Shown: positions 34,640 through 43,215 of the stretch, piece by piece | Layout: each line of letters begins with the position of its first letter | How positions within the stretch are numbered: the first letter of the stretch is position 1 | Source of the DNA: BA4 sp044376575 | Lineage (GTDB): Bacteria; Bacteroidota; Bacteroidia; CAIKAF01 | Assembly: GCA_044376575.1 (NCBI GenBank) | Contig: JBILKR010000010.1 | Location: 1 to 64,000 of the forward strand | Reading direction: 5' to 3' | DNA: 64,000 nucleotides | Translations under genes and position numbers: made by a program | Notes under the pieces: model-generated | Seen by the model: the letters and a program-made list of their open reading frames with translations, nothing else | What the model was told of the DNA's origin: nothing | Databases searched by the model: none

Positions 34640-35956
34640 ATGGCAAAGGTAGAAGTAATTATGCCCAAGTTGGGAGAAAGTGTAATGGAGGCAACCATCA
34701 CAAAATGGCTTGTTGAAGAAGGGGGTAGTATTGAATTTGAACAACCAATTATTGAAATAGCTACAGATAAAGTTGATTCTGAAGTACCGGCTCCCTATGC
34801 GGGAGTTTTGGTAAAAAAATTATATAATGAAGGTGATGTGGTAAAAATCGGACAACCCTTTGCATTGATTGAAACTGATGCGGCAACCGAATCAGCACCG
34901 ACACCTGTAGCCTCTACTTCTCCTGCCGAATCTACTCCTGAAGTTCCATTTATCCCATCAGCTCCGGTTCATCATCCTGTATCTTCAACACAAGTAAATT
35001 CGAATCGTTTTTATTCACCATTGGTAAAAACGATTGCACAGAAAGAAAATATTTCATCTGCAGAACTTGACGCAATTCCGGGAACAGGTCTGGAAGGACG
35101 TGTAACTAAGAATGATATTTTGAATTACATTCAATCCGGAAGAAAAACGGCGGCCTCTAATGACAATGTAATTTCTACTCCTGAAATTTCTGTTCCTGCT
35201 CCAAAACCACAGCCTATTGTAACAGCACCTGCAGTTTCCGTTTCGGGTGCAGACAACATCATAGAAATGGACCGTATGCGTAAACTCATTGCGCAGAATA
35301 TGGTAATGAGTAAACAAACATCTGCACATGTTACTTCATTTGTGGAAGCTGACGTAACCAATATGGTAAGATGGAGAGAACGTGTTAAAAAAGAATTTGA
35401 AAATAAATACGGAGAGAAGCTAACATTCACTCCGATTATCTTAGAAGCCGTTGTTCAGGCAATAAAAGAATTCCCGAATATTAATGCATCGGTTGATGGA
35501 GATCGCATCATTGTGAAAGGCAGAATAAATATAGGAATGGCAGCTGCATTGCCTTCCGGGAATTTGATAGTGCCTGTAATTAAAAACGCTGACCAGATGA
35601 ATTTGTTTGGCATAACAAAATCAGTGAATGATTTGGCAAGCAGGGCTCGTCAGAATAAACTGAAACCAGATGAAATTCAGGATGGAACCTATACCGTTTC
35701 AAATGTTGGTACGTTTGGTAACGTTATGGGAACCCCAATTATCAATCAACCACAGGTTGCAGTTTTAGCAACAGGTGCTATTCGTAAAAGACCTGCAGTT
35801 ATTGAAACTCCGGAGGGAGATATGATTGCTGTTCGTCACATGATGTTTTTGTCACATTCTTACGACCACCGAGTAATTGATGGTGCCCTTGGAGGAATGT
35901 TTGTGAAACGAGTAGCTGATATATTAGAGTCATTTGATATAAACAGGCTCATCTAA
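34640..35956 (+). CDS. 2-oxo acid dehydrogenase E2, branched-chain type
   Basis: Dihydrolipoyl acyltransferase of 438 residues. The N-terminal lipoyl domain (residues 1-80) carries the modified Lys in ATDKVDSEV. A Pro/Ala/Thr-rich linker follows, then a peripheral-subunit-binding domain at about 125-160 (YSPLVKTIAQKENIS), and the catalytic domain with SYDHRVIDGALGG, giving the HxxxDG active site. The lipoyl-domain sequence EATITKW ... ATDKVDSEVPA fits the branched-chain (BkdB-like) E2 of Bacteroidota rather than the SucB type. The matching E3, lpd, lies 17 kb away in this window at 52416-53819; E1 is not seen. It starts about 65 bases after the FTR1 gene. Confidence 0.92.
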   Translation: MAKVEVIMPKLGESVMEATITKWLVEEGGSIEFEQPIIEIATDKVDSEVPAPYAGVLVKKLYNEGDVVKIGQPFALIETDAATESAPTPVASTSPAESTPEVPFIPSAPVHHPVSSTQVNSNRFYSPLVKTIAQKENISSAELDAIPGTGLEGRVTKNDILNYIQSGRKTAASNDNVISTPEISVPAPKPQPIVTAPAVSVSGADNIIEMDRMRKLIAQNMVMSKQTSAHVTSFVEADVTNMVRWRERVKKEFENKYGEKLTFTPIILEAVVQAIKEFPNINASVDGDRIIVKGRINIGMAAALPSGNLIVPVIKNADQMNLFGITKSVNDLASRARQNKLKPDEIQDGTYTVSNVGTFGNVMGTPIINQPQVAVLATGAIRKRPAVIETPEGDMIAVRHMMFLSHSYDHRVIDGALGGMFVKRVADILESFDINRLI

Positions 35957-35973
35957 TTTCAATCTGCATATAG

Positions 35974-36747
35974 ATGATAAATTTAACTCGCCCTATTGTT
36001 TTTTTTGATATTGAATCTACGGGATTAAGTATCGTTAAAGATAGAATAATTGAAATTTCATTTGTAAAAGTATTTCCTGATCAAACAGAAGATAGAAAAA
36101 CATATCTATTAAACCCTACGATACCAATCTCTCCTGAAGCAACTGCGGTGCATGGAATTACTAATGAAAAAGTAAAAGACCAGCCCACCTTCTCTCAGGT
36201 ATCCAATGACATATTTCAATTTATCAATGATTCGGATCTTTCAGGATTTAATCTGTTGAAATTTGATATTCCCATGCTGATGGAAGAGTTTATCCGGTGT
36301 GGCTTAGATCTTGATTTAAGTTGTAGAGAAATTGTGGATGTACAGGTGCTGTTTCATAAAATGGAAGAAAGAACACTCTCTGCTGCATACAAGTTTTATT
36401 GCAATAAAGAATTGATTAATGCACATTCAGCCATTGCTGATACAGATGCAACGTATGAAGTATTCAAAAAACAGATAGAGCGATATTCTCAGTTGCCACA
36501 AACGATCAAAGGGATAAGCGAATTTACAGGATTGAATAAAAGGGCTGATCTGGAAGGTAGAATTATTTTTGATGCAGATGGAAATGTAGTATTTAATTTC
36601 GGAAAACACAAAGGGCGTAAAGTTGAAGACGTTTTCGCCGCTGAACCTTCATATTATAGTTGGATGATGGATGGAGATTTCGCTGCTTATACTAAAAAAG
36701 TTATTTCAGATATCCGAATGAGGATGTTAAAAAACAAGTTTCTTTAA
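35974..36747 (+). CDS. DEDDh 3'-5' exonuclease with C-terminal GKHKG domain
   Basis: Protein of 257 residues. The N-terminal 170 residues are a DnaQ-like exonuclease: exo I FFDIESTGL (Asp, Glu), exo II NLLKFDIPMLMEEF (Asp) and exo III HSAIADTDATYEVF (His, Asp). The C-terminal 65 residues carry VFNFGKHKGRKVEDV and YYSWMMDGD, a pattern of the small domain that occurs in exonuclease X-like proteins. The polymerase-proofreading role of DnaQ is not implied; repair or RNA processing are equally possible. The gene follows the E2 gene by 17 bases and is convergent with the DprE1-like gene. Confidence 0.88.
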   Translation: MINLTRPIVFFDIESTGLSIVKDRIIEISFVKVFPDQTEDRKTYLLNPTIPISPEATAVHGITNEKVKDQPTFSQVSNDIFQFINDSDLSGFNLLKFDIPMLMEEFIRCGLDLDLSCREIVDVQVLFHKMEERTLSAAYKFYCNKELINAHSAIADTDATYEVFKKQIERYSQLPQTIKGISEFTGLNKRADLEGRIIFDADGNVVFNFGKHKGRKVEDVFAAEPSYYSWMMDGDFAAYTKKVISDIRMRMLKNKFL

Positions 36748-36808
36748 TTTTTTGCCAATTATCTACAACAAAGCATTTAATTAATCTTTGGGGGAAATAA
36801 GTTGTACA

Positions 36809-38137
36809 CTAAATAATTCGATCAGACTGAAGGGATCTGAATTTATGATACGGATCCAGTAAATTAATTTTTGAAATAAATTTTTCACTTTCAGGATAAG
36901 ATTGAATGAGCATATCTTTTTTCATTCTCACATCTTTTGTAAGATATAATCTTCCTCCATATTGAAGAATTAGTTTGTCCATTTCGTCAAGAAATTTCCA
37001 TACTGAAGAATTTATCTTAAAATCCATAGCCAGCGTATATCCTTCCATCGGGAAACGAATATAATTTTCATCTTGTTTCCCAAATAACTTTAAAACAGAA
37101 AGAAAAGATCCCATTTTTCTTTTACCAATAAATGATATAATTTCTGTTAATCCTTCTTTTCCAACATTTTTGGGAATAACAAACTGATATTGTGTAAATC
37201 CATTTTTTCCGTAAATACGATTCCAGTGATGTATCGCATCTAAAGGATAATAAAAAGGATCATAGTGAATAATTGAATGCTTAATCTTTTTGAATTGTTT
37301 GTGATAGTATAAAAAATTAAAAGCCCTGACGCTAAAACTATTCAACGTAAATGAAGGAAAGTAAAATGGGATATTTAATTTTTCACCGGAATGAACTTGT
37401 AAAGGATTTTTTTTTTGCGCTCCAGAAAGCTCATTAACTTTTGCTGTTTCTCCCCTCATTAAAATACTCCTTCCCAATTTATCACCACCTGAAAGGCAGT
37501 CAATCCATGCCATACTATAAGTCCAAGATTCTGATGCCTCAAATAATTCCATCACTTCATCCAGGTTCTTTGCTTTAATGCTTTCCTGTCGTATATATGA
37601 GGTTTCAATTTTTTTTAATTTAAAAACAACATCAGTGATGATACCCGTAAGTCCCATACCACCACAGGTTAATTGAAATAATTCAGAATTTAATTCTCTG
37701 CTACAAAAAACATGTTCTCCTGCTGCTGTGATTATATTAAATGAAATTACATGATCAGAAAATGTTCCTTCCCTGTGATGATTTTTGCCATGTATATCAG
37801 ATGCAATAGCTCCGCCAACAGTTATAAATTTTGTTCCAGGAGTTACAGGCAAAAACCATCCTTTGGGTACAAAATTTTGTAAAATTTCATCAAATGAGAC
37901 ACCGCTTTCACAATGTAAAATTCCTGTAGATTCATCAAAAGATAAAAAATGCTTGAGCTTAGTGGTCGATAAAATATTTTTTTGAAGTGCCGAGTCTCCA
38001 TAACATCTTCCCATTCCCCGCGCAATAATCATTTCATTATTTTCAATAGCTTTTTTTGCTAAAGAAATTTCAGCAGGTTCTATGACCTGTGCTTCAATAA
38101 GCGGATAGTTACCCCAGTTGGTAATATGCTTTTTCAC
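36809..38137 (-). CDS. DprE1-like FAD-dependent oxidoreductase
   Basis: FAD-linked oxidase of 442 residues with an FAD-binding type-4 N-domain (ARGMGRCYGDSA, GVSFDEILQ, VGGAIASDIHGKNHHREG, CGGMGLTG) and a C-terminal D-arabinono-lactone-oxidase-like cap. The organisation and the motif set match DprE1, which oxidises the 2'-OH of decaprenylphosphoryl-ribose at the start of its epimerisation to arabinose. The partner reductase DprE2 is not in the window. It follows, by 7 bases, a UbiA-type gene that looks like the phosphoribosyltransferase making the DprE1 substrate, which strengthens the assignment. The final sugar product in this organism is unknown. Confidence 0.78.
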   Translation of the reverse strand: MKKHITNWGNYPLIEAQVIEPAEISLAKKAIENNEMIIARGMGRCYGDSALQKNILSTTKLKHFLSFDESTGILHCESGVSFDEILQNFVPKGWFLPVTPGTKFITVGGAIASDIHGKNHHREGTFSDHVISFNIITAAGEHVFCSRELNSELFQLTCGGMGLTGIITDVVFKLKKIETSYIRQESIKAKNLDEVMELFEASESWTYSMAWIDCLSGGDKLGRSILMRGETAKVNELSGAQKKNPLQVHSGEKLNIPFYFPSFTLNSFSVRAFNFLYYHKQFKKIKHSIIHYDPFYYPLDAIHHWNRIYGKNGFTQYQFVIPKNVGKEGLTEIISFIGKRKMGSFLSVLKLFGKQDENYIRFPMEGYTLAMDFKINSSVWKFLDEMDKLILQYGGRLYLTKDVRMKKDMLIQSYPESEKFISKINLLDPYHKFRSLQSDRII

Positions 38138-38144
38138 CTGAATA

Positions 38145-39041
38145 CTATTGAATTTTTTGAAAGTATATAATCAAGAAAAATGCAACCACCCATCCCAATA
38201 AAACTAATTGAACAAAAAGATCTTTCCATAAAAGTTGTGTCGGATTTCCACTTTTATTCTGAACAAAAGTTAACTGTAGATAACGAAGTACCCCAAGAAT
38301 TACAAAAACAGACGTAACATATAAATATGGGGTATTAAATCTTTCAATTACATCTGTACTCATTGTGTACATAAGATAGGCAACAATTACCACTGCAGCC
38401 ATTAATACCATAGAAGCATTGATAAACTCAAGATTGTATCCTGTAATTGAAGCACGGGTCTTTTGGCCGCTGTTTTGAAACAGGATAACATCTTCTCTGC
38501 GTTTGGCAATTCCCAAAAATAATGCAAGCAAGAATGTCATTACAACAATCCATTGCGAAATAAATACTTCAGCAATAATTCCTCCACCAATAATTCTTAA
38601 TAAAAATCCAACAGCTATGATTGTAATATCGATAATTGGAATGTGTTTTAATCCAAATGAATAGGCAATATTCATTATAAAATATATTAACAGGATACAC
38701 ATATACCATATATTTAGAAGATACGCACCCACAATTGAAATCGCAATCAATAGCGCTGTAAGTAGCATTGCTGTGTTGACTTTAACCATCCCAGAAGCAA
38801 TCGGTCTTTTTTTCTTTTCCGGATGCAAACGGTCTGCATGCGCATCCTGAATATCATTAATAATGTAAATGGCGGATGCAACAAGAGAAAATAAAATGAA
38901 TCCTATCCCCGCTTTCCCAATCATTAATGCAGAGTCAAAAATATGTCCGCTAAAAAAAAGAGGAAGGAATAGGAATAAATTTTTAATCCAGTGTTTAACA
39001 CGTATGAGGGTAATGTAAGCGCTCATTGAATTAACTTCCAA
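38145..39041 (-). CDS. UbiA-family prenyltransferase, polyprenyl-phosphate phosphoribosyltransferase-like
   Basis: Integral membrane protein of 298 residues with about eight hydrophobic segments. The first conserved motif NDIQDAHADRLHPEKKKRPIASG holds the NDxxDxxxD metal site, and a second region follows about residue 190 (FLALFLGIAKRREDV). The motif RPIASG and the adjacency to a DprE1-like oxidase are as in decaprenyl-phosphate phosphoribosyltransferase (UbiA/Rv3806c-like), which joins phosphoribosyl pyrophosphate to a polyprenyl phosphate. Menaquinone or haem O prenyltransferases are alternatives, but lack this neighbour. It starts from the ATG at 39041, 40 bases from the divergent epimerase gene. 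Confidence 0.78.
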   Translation of the reverse strand: MEVNSMSAYITLIRVKHWIKNLFLFLPLFFSGHIFDSALMIGKAGIGFILFSLVASAIYIINDIQDAHADRLHPEKKKRPIASGMVKVNTAMLLTALLIAISIVGAYLLNIWYMCILLIYFIMNIAYSFGLKHIPIIDITIIAVGFLLRIIGGGIIAEVFISQWIVVMTFLLALFLGIAKRREDVILFQNSGQKTRASITGYNLEFINASMVLMAAVVIVAYLMYTMSTDVIERFNTPYLYVTSVFVILGVLRYLQLTFVQNKSGNPTQLLWKDLFVQLVLLGWVVAFFLIIYFQKIQ

Positions 39042-39059
39042 TAACTTTTATTAAATTTG
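39026..39059 (+). promoter_or_regulatory. Candidate promoter for epimerase gene
   Basis: TAAATTTG at 39052-39059 matches the -7 box exactly, with TTG at 39026-39028 23 bases upstream, longer than the ideal 19. The GTG start is at 39082. It overlaps the 5' end of the divergent UbiA-like gene. Confidence 0.35.
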
Positions 39060-39081
39060 TGTAATACTCTTTACAAATTAA

Positions 39082-40128
39082 GTGAAAAAAGTTTTAATTA
39101 CAGGAACAGCCGGATTTATTGGGTTTCATCTTGCCAAACAAATGTTGTCGATGGGATATCAGGTTGTTGGTATAGACGTTGTAAACGACTACTATGATGT
39201 GCATTTAAAATGGTCGAGATTAGCGGAGTTAGGAGTTGATAAAATTGATATTGAACGTGGGGGATTAGTTAAAAATGGAAATTTTTCTTTTCAGCAAATA
39301 GATATTGCTGATTCAGCTGCTGTGATGGAATTATTTTCAAATCAGTCTTTTGATTTGGTAATTCATTTGGCGGCGCAGGCTGGTGTTCGTTACTCTCTCA
39401 CTAATCCTCACGCATACATACACAGTAACATTTCCGGTTTTCTTTCAATTCTTGAAGGATGCAGAAAATATCCTGTTCAGCATTTGGTGTATGCCAGCAC
39501 ATCTTCGGTATATGGTCTAAATACTAATGTTCCCTTTAATGTTCATCAGCATACAGATCACCCAATGAGTTTATATGCGGCATCTAAAAAAGCGAATGAA
39601 TTAATGGCGCATTCATACAGTCATTTATATTCAATTCCTTCAACAGGAATCAGATTTTTTAGTGTATATGGTCCTTGGGGAAGACCTGATATGGCATTGT
39701 TTATTTTTACAAAAAGTATCATTGCAGGCGAACCTATTCCCGTATATAATCATGGGCAGATGATGCGTGATTTTACTTATGTAGATGATATTGTGAAAGG
39801 AGTTATAAAAGTTTCAGAAAATGCTCCTTCAGAAAATACTGCTTGGACAGGTAAAGAACAGGATCCGGCGAGATCTTCGGCTCCGTTTCGACTGGTTAAT
39901 ATTGGAAATAACAATCCCGTAAATCTCATGGATTTTATTCAGGAAATTGAGATTAATCTTGGGAAAAAAGCAATCATAGATTATTTACCGATGCAACCCG
40001 GAGATGTACCGATGAATATTGCAGATATATCAGACCTGGTTGAAAATTATAATTATCGTCCATCTGTTACAGTAAAAGAAGGTGTGAAAAATTTTGTGAA
40101 CTGGTATAAGTTATTTTATAAAGTATAA
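39082..40128 (+). CDS. NAD-dependent epimerase, UDP-glucuronate 4-epimerase-like
   Basis: Short-chain dehydrogenase-type epimerase of 348 residues from a GTG. The NAD-binding GTAGFIGFHLA, the HLAAQAGVRYSL and catalytic SLYAASKKANE (Tyr and Lys) with STSSVYG are present. The stretch VVNDYYDVHLKWSRL and RFFSVYGPWGRPDMA resemble UDP-glucuronate 4-epimerases, which make UDP-galacturonate. Sugar-nucleotide products would go to surface polysaccharide. It is divergent from the DprE1/UbiA-like pair with a 40-base gap and is followed by the DUF4403 lipoprotein 11 bases on. Confidence 0.87.
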   Translation: MKKVLITGTAGFIGFHLAKQMLSMGYQVVGIDVVNDYYDVHLKWSRLAELGVDKIDIERGGLVKNGNFSFQQIDIADSAAVMELFSNQSFDLVIHLAAQAGVRYSLTNPHAYIHSNISGFLSILEGCRKYPVQHLVYASTSSVYGLNTNVPFNVHQHTDHPMSLYAASKKANELMAHSYSHLYSIPSTGIRFFSVYGPWGRPDMALFIFTKSIIAGEPIPVYNHGQMMRDFTYVDDIVKGVIKVSENAPSENTAWTGKEQDPARSSAPFRLVNIGNNNPVNLMDFIQEIEINLGKKAIIDYLPMQPGDVPMNIADISDLVENYNYRPSVTVKEGVKNFVNWYKLFYKV

Positions 40129-40139
40129 CTTATTAATCA

Positions 40140-41540
40140 ATGACATTTAGACCGTTAATAATTATTCTATTTGGTATTTCTTTTATAATATCATGTAGTA
40201 CTAAGAAAATCTTAACCCGTCAGCCTCCCGTTATTGTCAGTAATGAAGTTTATAAGATAAATTCCTCTATTATTCAATTACCGATTGAAATCCCAATGGA
40301 TGTTTTTAGCAGAGAATTGAATACTTATTTTAATGGATTGATTTATTCGGATACTTCTTATTCAAATAATGAGAATGATAATTTGAAATTAAAAGTGTGG
40401 AGAAACCCTGCGCCGTTAGAAGTTGAAGGTTCAGGTAAATCTATCAAATTAAAATTACCAATTAACATTTGGGCCTGTTATCAATGGAAAGCCTGTGGTA
40501 TTTGTCCGTCAGTTGAAAAAAGTGTGGACTTCGGATTATCAATTGCGTTTAATACACAGGTTGCTGTGAGTAAAGAATGGAAGCTAAACACCCAAACAAC
40601 TGTTACTGCATTAAATTTTTTAAAAGAACCATCACTTGATTTTGGTGTCGTTAAGATTCCTGTTACAGGAATGGTAAGAAAAGCGATTACTGATAATATT
40701 CCTTCAATTACTTCTGCTATCGACAGGGAAATAGGTAATAGTATTCCGTTGAAAAAAAGATTGGAAGAAACCTGGTTGAGTATTCAGGATCCGATATTGA
40801 TTGATTCTGTTTATCAGGCATGGTTTGCCATGAAGCCACTTCAAATTTTTTTAACACCCGTACAGGGTGATAAGAAAAAATTATTAATCAGTGCAGGAAT
40901 AGAAACTTTTTTCGAAACTCGATTAGGCGAAAAAATGAACACACCGGTAAAATCATTTTTAAATCCTCCTATAATTAAAGATAAAATTGATCATCAGTTT
41001 CAAATTGAACTTCCCATTGGAATTGATTTTAATTCTGCAACCCAAATGGCAAGAAGAATACTAAAAGATTCTGTATTTACCATTCAGCGAAAAAAAATAG
41101 TACTAAAAGACATTGAGATATACGGAAGTGATGGAATGGCTTATGTAAAAACAGATATAGAGGGTGCAATAAAAGGTACGCTTTATCTGAAAGGAATACC
41201 CATGTTGGATACAATAGAAAATCAATTGTTTATTGATCAGCTTGATTTTGATATGGTTTCCAAAGATGCTTTGATTAATGTAGCATCATGGCTGTTAAAA
41301 GGAACATTTAAAAAGATGCTTGCAGAAAATTTAATATATTCTTTGGATGAAAAATTAAAAGGAGCTCAACACTCATTTAATCTTCTGTTAAATGGATATA
41401 AGTATGGAAATTTATTTACGGTTAATGGTAAATTGAATGACCTTAAAATGAAAAAAGTATATTGTGATCAGAAAGGATTTCAAACCATTTTTACTTCTAC
41501 AGGAAAGGCTTCTGTTAAAATGAATCAACTTATTCAATAG
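40140..41540 (+). CDS. DUF4403 family lipoprotein
   Basis: Protein of 466 residues with an N-terminal lipoprotein signal (FGISFIISC, Cys-19). The body has the DUF4403 pattern, e.g. SSIIQLPIEIPMDVFSRELN, KLPINIWACYQW and two-lobed beta-rich organisation with repeats near residues 260-330 and 340-460 (EIYGSDGMAYVKTDIEGAIKGTLYLKG). The family is widespread in Bacteroidota and its function is unknown; a BPI/TULIP-like lipid-transfer fold has been suggested for such proteins. It follows the epimerase gene by 11 bases. The 3' end overlaps the convergent SRPBCC gene by 11 bases. Confidence 0.82.
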   Translation: MTFRPLIIILFGISFIISCSTKKILTRQPPVIVSNEVYKINSSIIQLPIEIPMDVFSRELNTYFNGLIYSDTSYSNNENDNLKLKVWRNPAPLEVEGSGKSIKLKLPINIWACYQWKACGICPSVEKSVDFGLSIAFNTQVAVSKEWKLNTQTTVTALNFLKEPSLDFGVVKIPVTGMVRKAITDNIPSITSAIDREIGNSIPLKKRLEETWLSIQDPILIDSVYQAWFAMKPLQIFLTPVQGDKKKLLISAGIETFFETRLGEKMNTPVKSFLNPPIIKDKIDHQFQIELPIGIDFNSATQMARRILKDSVFTIQRKKIVLKDIEIYGSDGMAYVKTDIEGAIKGTLYLKGIPMLDTIENQLFIDQLDFDMVSKDALINVASWLLKGTFKKMLAENLIYSLDEKLKGAQHSFNLLLNGYKYGNLFTVNGKLNDLKMKKVYCDQKGFQTIFTSTGKASVKMNQLIQ

Positions 41541-41979
41541 TATTAAAGTATTGGGAATACTTTTTTCTTCTCACCCCAAATTGAATTTGCATCAGTGGAT
41601 ATATAAGATAATCTATCGCTATACAAAAAGTTTTATATTCCATTTCATCCCGAATAATAGTTTTATTTTCTCCTTGTTGAATAATCCGGTGAACATGTTC
41701 CCATTTTTTTAATGGAAAAGGAAGGGTTACCCCAACATCTGTAAAACTAATCTCATCTTGTGATTGAGAAAAATCAATAATTTCTGATATCCATGTCACT
41801 GAAAAAGGTTTTTTCCCAATTAAAACATGAACGATATCTCCTTTGTCACAGCCATCAAACCTTTTAATAGTTAGCGGTGTAAAAGAGGGATTTAATGATT
41901 TAAAAAGACTTTCATTAAATTCACTGAATACTTTTCGGAAGTCATGGTTTAAAATTTCACTCTCAATAATTATTTTCAT
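41530..41979 (-). CDS. SRPBCC/START-like ligand-binding protein
   Basis: Protein of 149 residues from the ATG at 41979; the reading frame extends further upstream to 42057, but that part lies within folK and is not conserved-looking. The predicted start KIIIESEILNHDFRKVFSEFNESLF, middle FTDVGVTLPFPLKKWEHVHRII and end DYLIYPLMQIQFGVRRKKY fit the helix-grip fold of SRPBCC proteins, a family common in Bacteroidota. The ligand is unknown. It is divergent from folK, with only 25 bases between the two starts, and convergent with the DUF4403 gene. Confidence 0.72.
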   Translation of the reverse strand: MKIIIESEILNHDFRKVFSEFNESLFKSLNPSFTPLTIKRFDGCDKGDIVHVLIGKKPFSVTWISEIIDFSQSQDEISFTDVGVTLPFPLKKWEHVHRIIQQGENKTIIRDEMEYKTFCIAIDYLIYPLMQIQFGVRRKKYSQYFNTIE

Positions 41980-42004
41980 TACTTTGGAATCTTTTCTACA
42001 AACA

Positions 42005-42499
42005 ATGCATTCAGTGATTTTGTTGCTTGGTGGTAATTTGGGTGATGTCTCACTCACCTTTTTTCAGGTAAGGCAAACCCTGGAGAAGGAAATTGGAACT
42101 ATTCAACGGCAATCATCATTATATTCATCGGCATCCTGGGGGTATAATTCATCTTCAATGTATCTTAATCAGGCTATTGAAATAAAAACAAGTTTTTCAC
42201 CAGAAGTACTGTTAGAGAAGGTCTTAGATATAGAAAAAGTGTTTGGGCGACACCGTGATTGTGAAGAGGGATACCATGACAGACAAATAGATATTGATAT
42301 TTTACTTTATGATGATGATTGCATTAACACTGAAAAGCTTGTTATTCCTCACCCCCGGATGCATGTAAGAAATTTTGTTTTGATTCCTCTGATTGAAATT
42401 ATTCCGAATAGGCAACATCCGGTTTTCGATAAAACGATGGAGGAATTGCTCGCTGAAACAGAAGATATAATTGTTGTAAATAAGATAGACAAGGTATGA
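42005..42499 (+). CDS. folK: 2-amino-4-hydroxy-6-hydroxymethyldihydropteridine pyrophosphokinase
   Basis: HPPK of 164 residues, starting at the ATG at 42005; the long in-frame extension to 41843 overlaps the divergent SRPBCC gene and is a shadow. It transfers pyrophosphate from ATP to hydroxymethyldihydropterin in folate synthesis. The motifs ILLLGGNLGD, YNSSSMYLNQAIEIKT, FGRHRDCEEGYHDRQIDIDIL and IPHPRMHVRNFVLIPL are diagnostic; the DRxIDIDIL metal site has DRQIDIDIL. It overlaps the next gene by 4 bases (ATGA), so folate synthesis and deoxynucleoside salvage are co-expressed here. Confidence 0.95.
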   Translation: MHSVILLLGGNLGDVSLTFFQVRQTLEKEIGTIQRQSSLYSSASWGYNSSSMYLNQAIEIKTSFSPEVLLEKVLDIEKVFGRHRDCEEGYHDRQIDIDILLYDDDCINTEKLVIPHPRMHVRNFVLIPLIEIIPNRQHPVFDKTMEELLAETEDIIVVNKIDKV

Positions 42500-43134
42500 G
42501 CACCTGGCGTTATTTGGTAATAGAGGGCAATATTGGTGCGGGAAAAACATCACTTGCAACTGCTTTGTCAAAAGAACTAAATATTAATTTGGTGCTGGAG
42601 TCGTTCAGCAATAATCCTTTTTTACCGGATTTTTATCAGAACCCTGATCAATATGCTTTTCCGTTAGAATTATCATTTTTAGCAGAACGATATCACCAGT
42701 TAAAGAATTTATTGTCTCAGCCGGATTTGTTTCGGCCCAGTTTTGTTGCTGATTATTCTATTCTGAAGTCACTTATTTTCGCACAAATAAATCTGAAAGA
42801 TGCAGAATATCAGCTTTTCAGTCAGCTATTCCATATTATGAATGAGTCGCTTCCTCAACCTGATTATATTTTTTATCTCTACTCAGAAAGGGAACGATTG
42901 CAACAAAACATTCGAAAACGTGGCAGGGAGTATGAACAGCAAATGAAAGATGAGTATTTGCTGTCTATTCAAAGCGGTTATTTTGAATCCCTGAAGAAAA
43001 TGGAACACATCCCTATCGTGGTTTTTAATGTTACCCAAGCTGATTTTGTTCATAATCAGGAGCACTATAGCCAGATTGTCAAGTATATACATGAGCCGCC
43101 CGGCCCCGGAATGCATTTTGTTAATGTGGGGTAA
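42496..43134 (+). CDS. Deoxynucleoside kinase
   Basis: Protein of 212 residues of the dNK/dGK/dCK family. The P-loop GNIGAGKTS is at residues 11-19, the ESFSNNPFLPDFY block carries the catalytic Glu, FLAERYHQ and DYSILKSLIFA are the substrate-side blocks, and RGREYEQQ is the LID arginine region. It phosphorylates deoxyadenosine/deoxyguanosine or similar nucleosides; the specificity cannot be read. Its start overlaps the folK stop by 4 bases. Whether this is a split form of a folK-dNK fusion seen elsewhere is an inference. Confidence 0.9.
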   Translation: MSTWRYLVIEGNIGAGKTSLATALSKELNINLVLESFSNNPFLPDFYQNPDQYAFPLELSFLAERYHQLKNLLSQPDLFRPSFVADYSILKSLIFAQINLKDAEYQLFSQLFHIMNESLPQPDYIFYLYSERERLQQNIRKRGREYEQQMKDEYLLSIQSGYFESLKKMEHIPIVVFNVTQADFVHNQEHYSQIVKYIHEPPGPGMHFVNVG

Positions 43135-43215
43135 CATACCCCATTATTAAATTTTTATATATCCAAAACATTCTTTATTTTCGCGCTGTTTATTCAATAT
43201 TAAATATTAAAGAAT

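Noticed and set aside
35054..35430. Minus-strand open frames in the E2 gene
   Set aside because: Overlap the linker and core of a well-supported acyltransferase; shadows.
41843..42004. N-terminal extension of folK
   Set aside because: Overlaps the divergent SRPBCC gene and is not similar to HPPK; the family start fits the ATG at 42005.
41980..42057. N-terminal extension of the SRPBCC gene
   Set aside because: Lies across the folK start; the residues after the ATG at 41979 already begin the helix-grip domain.
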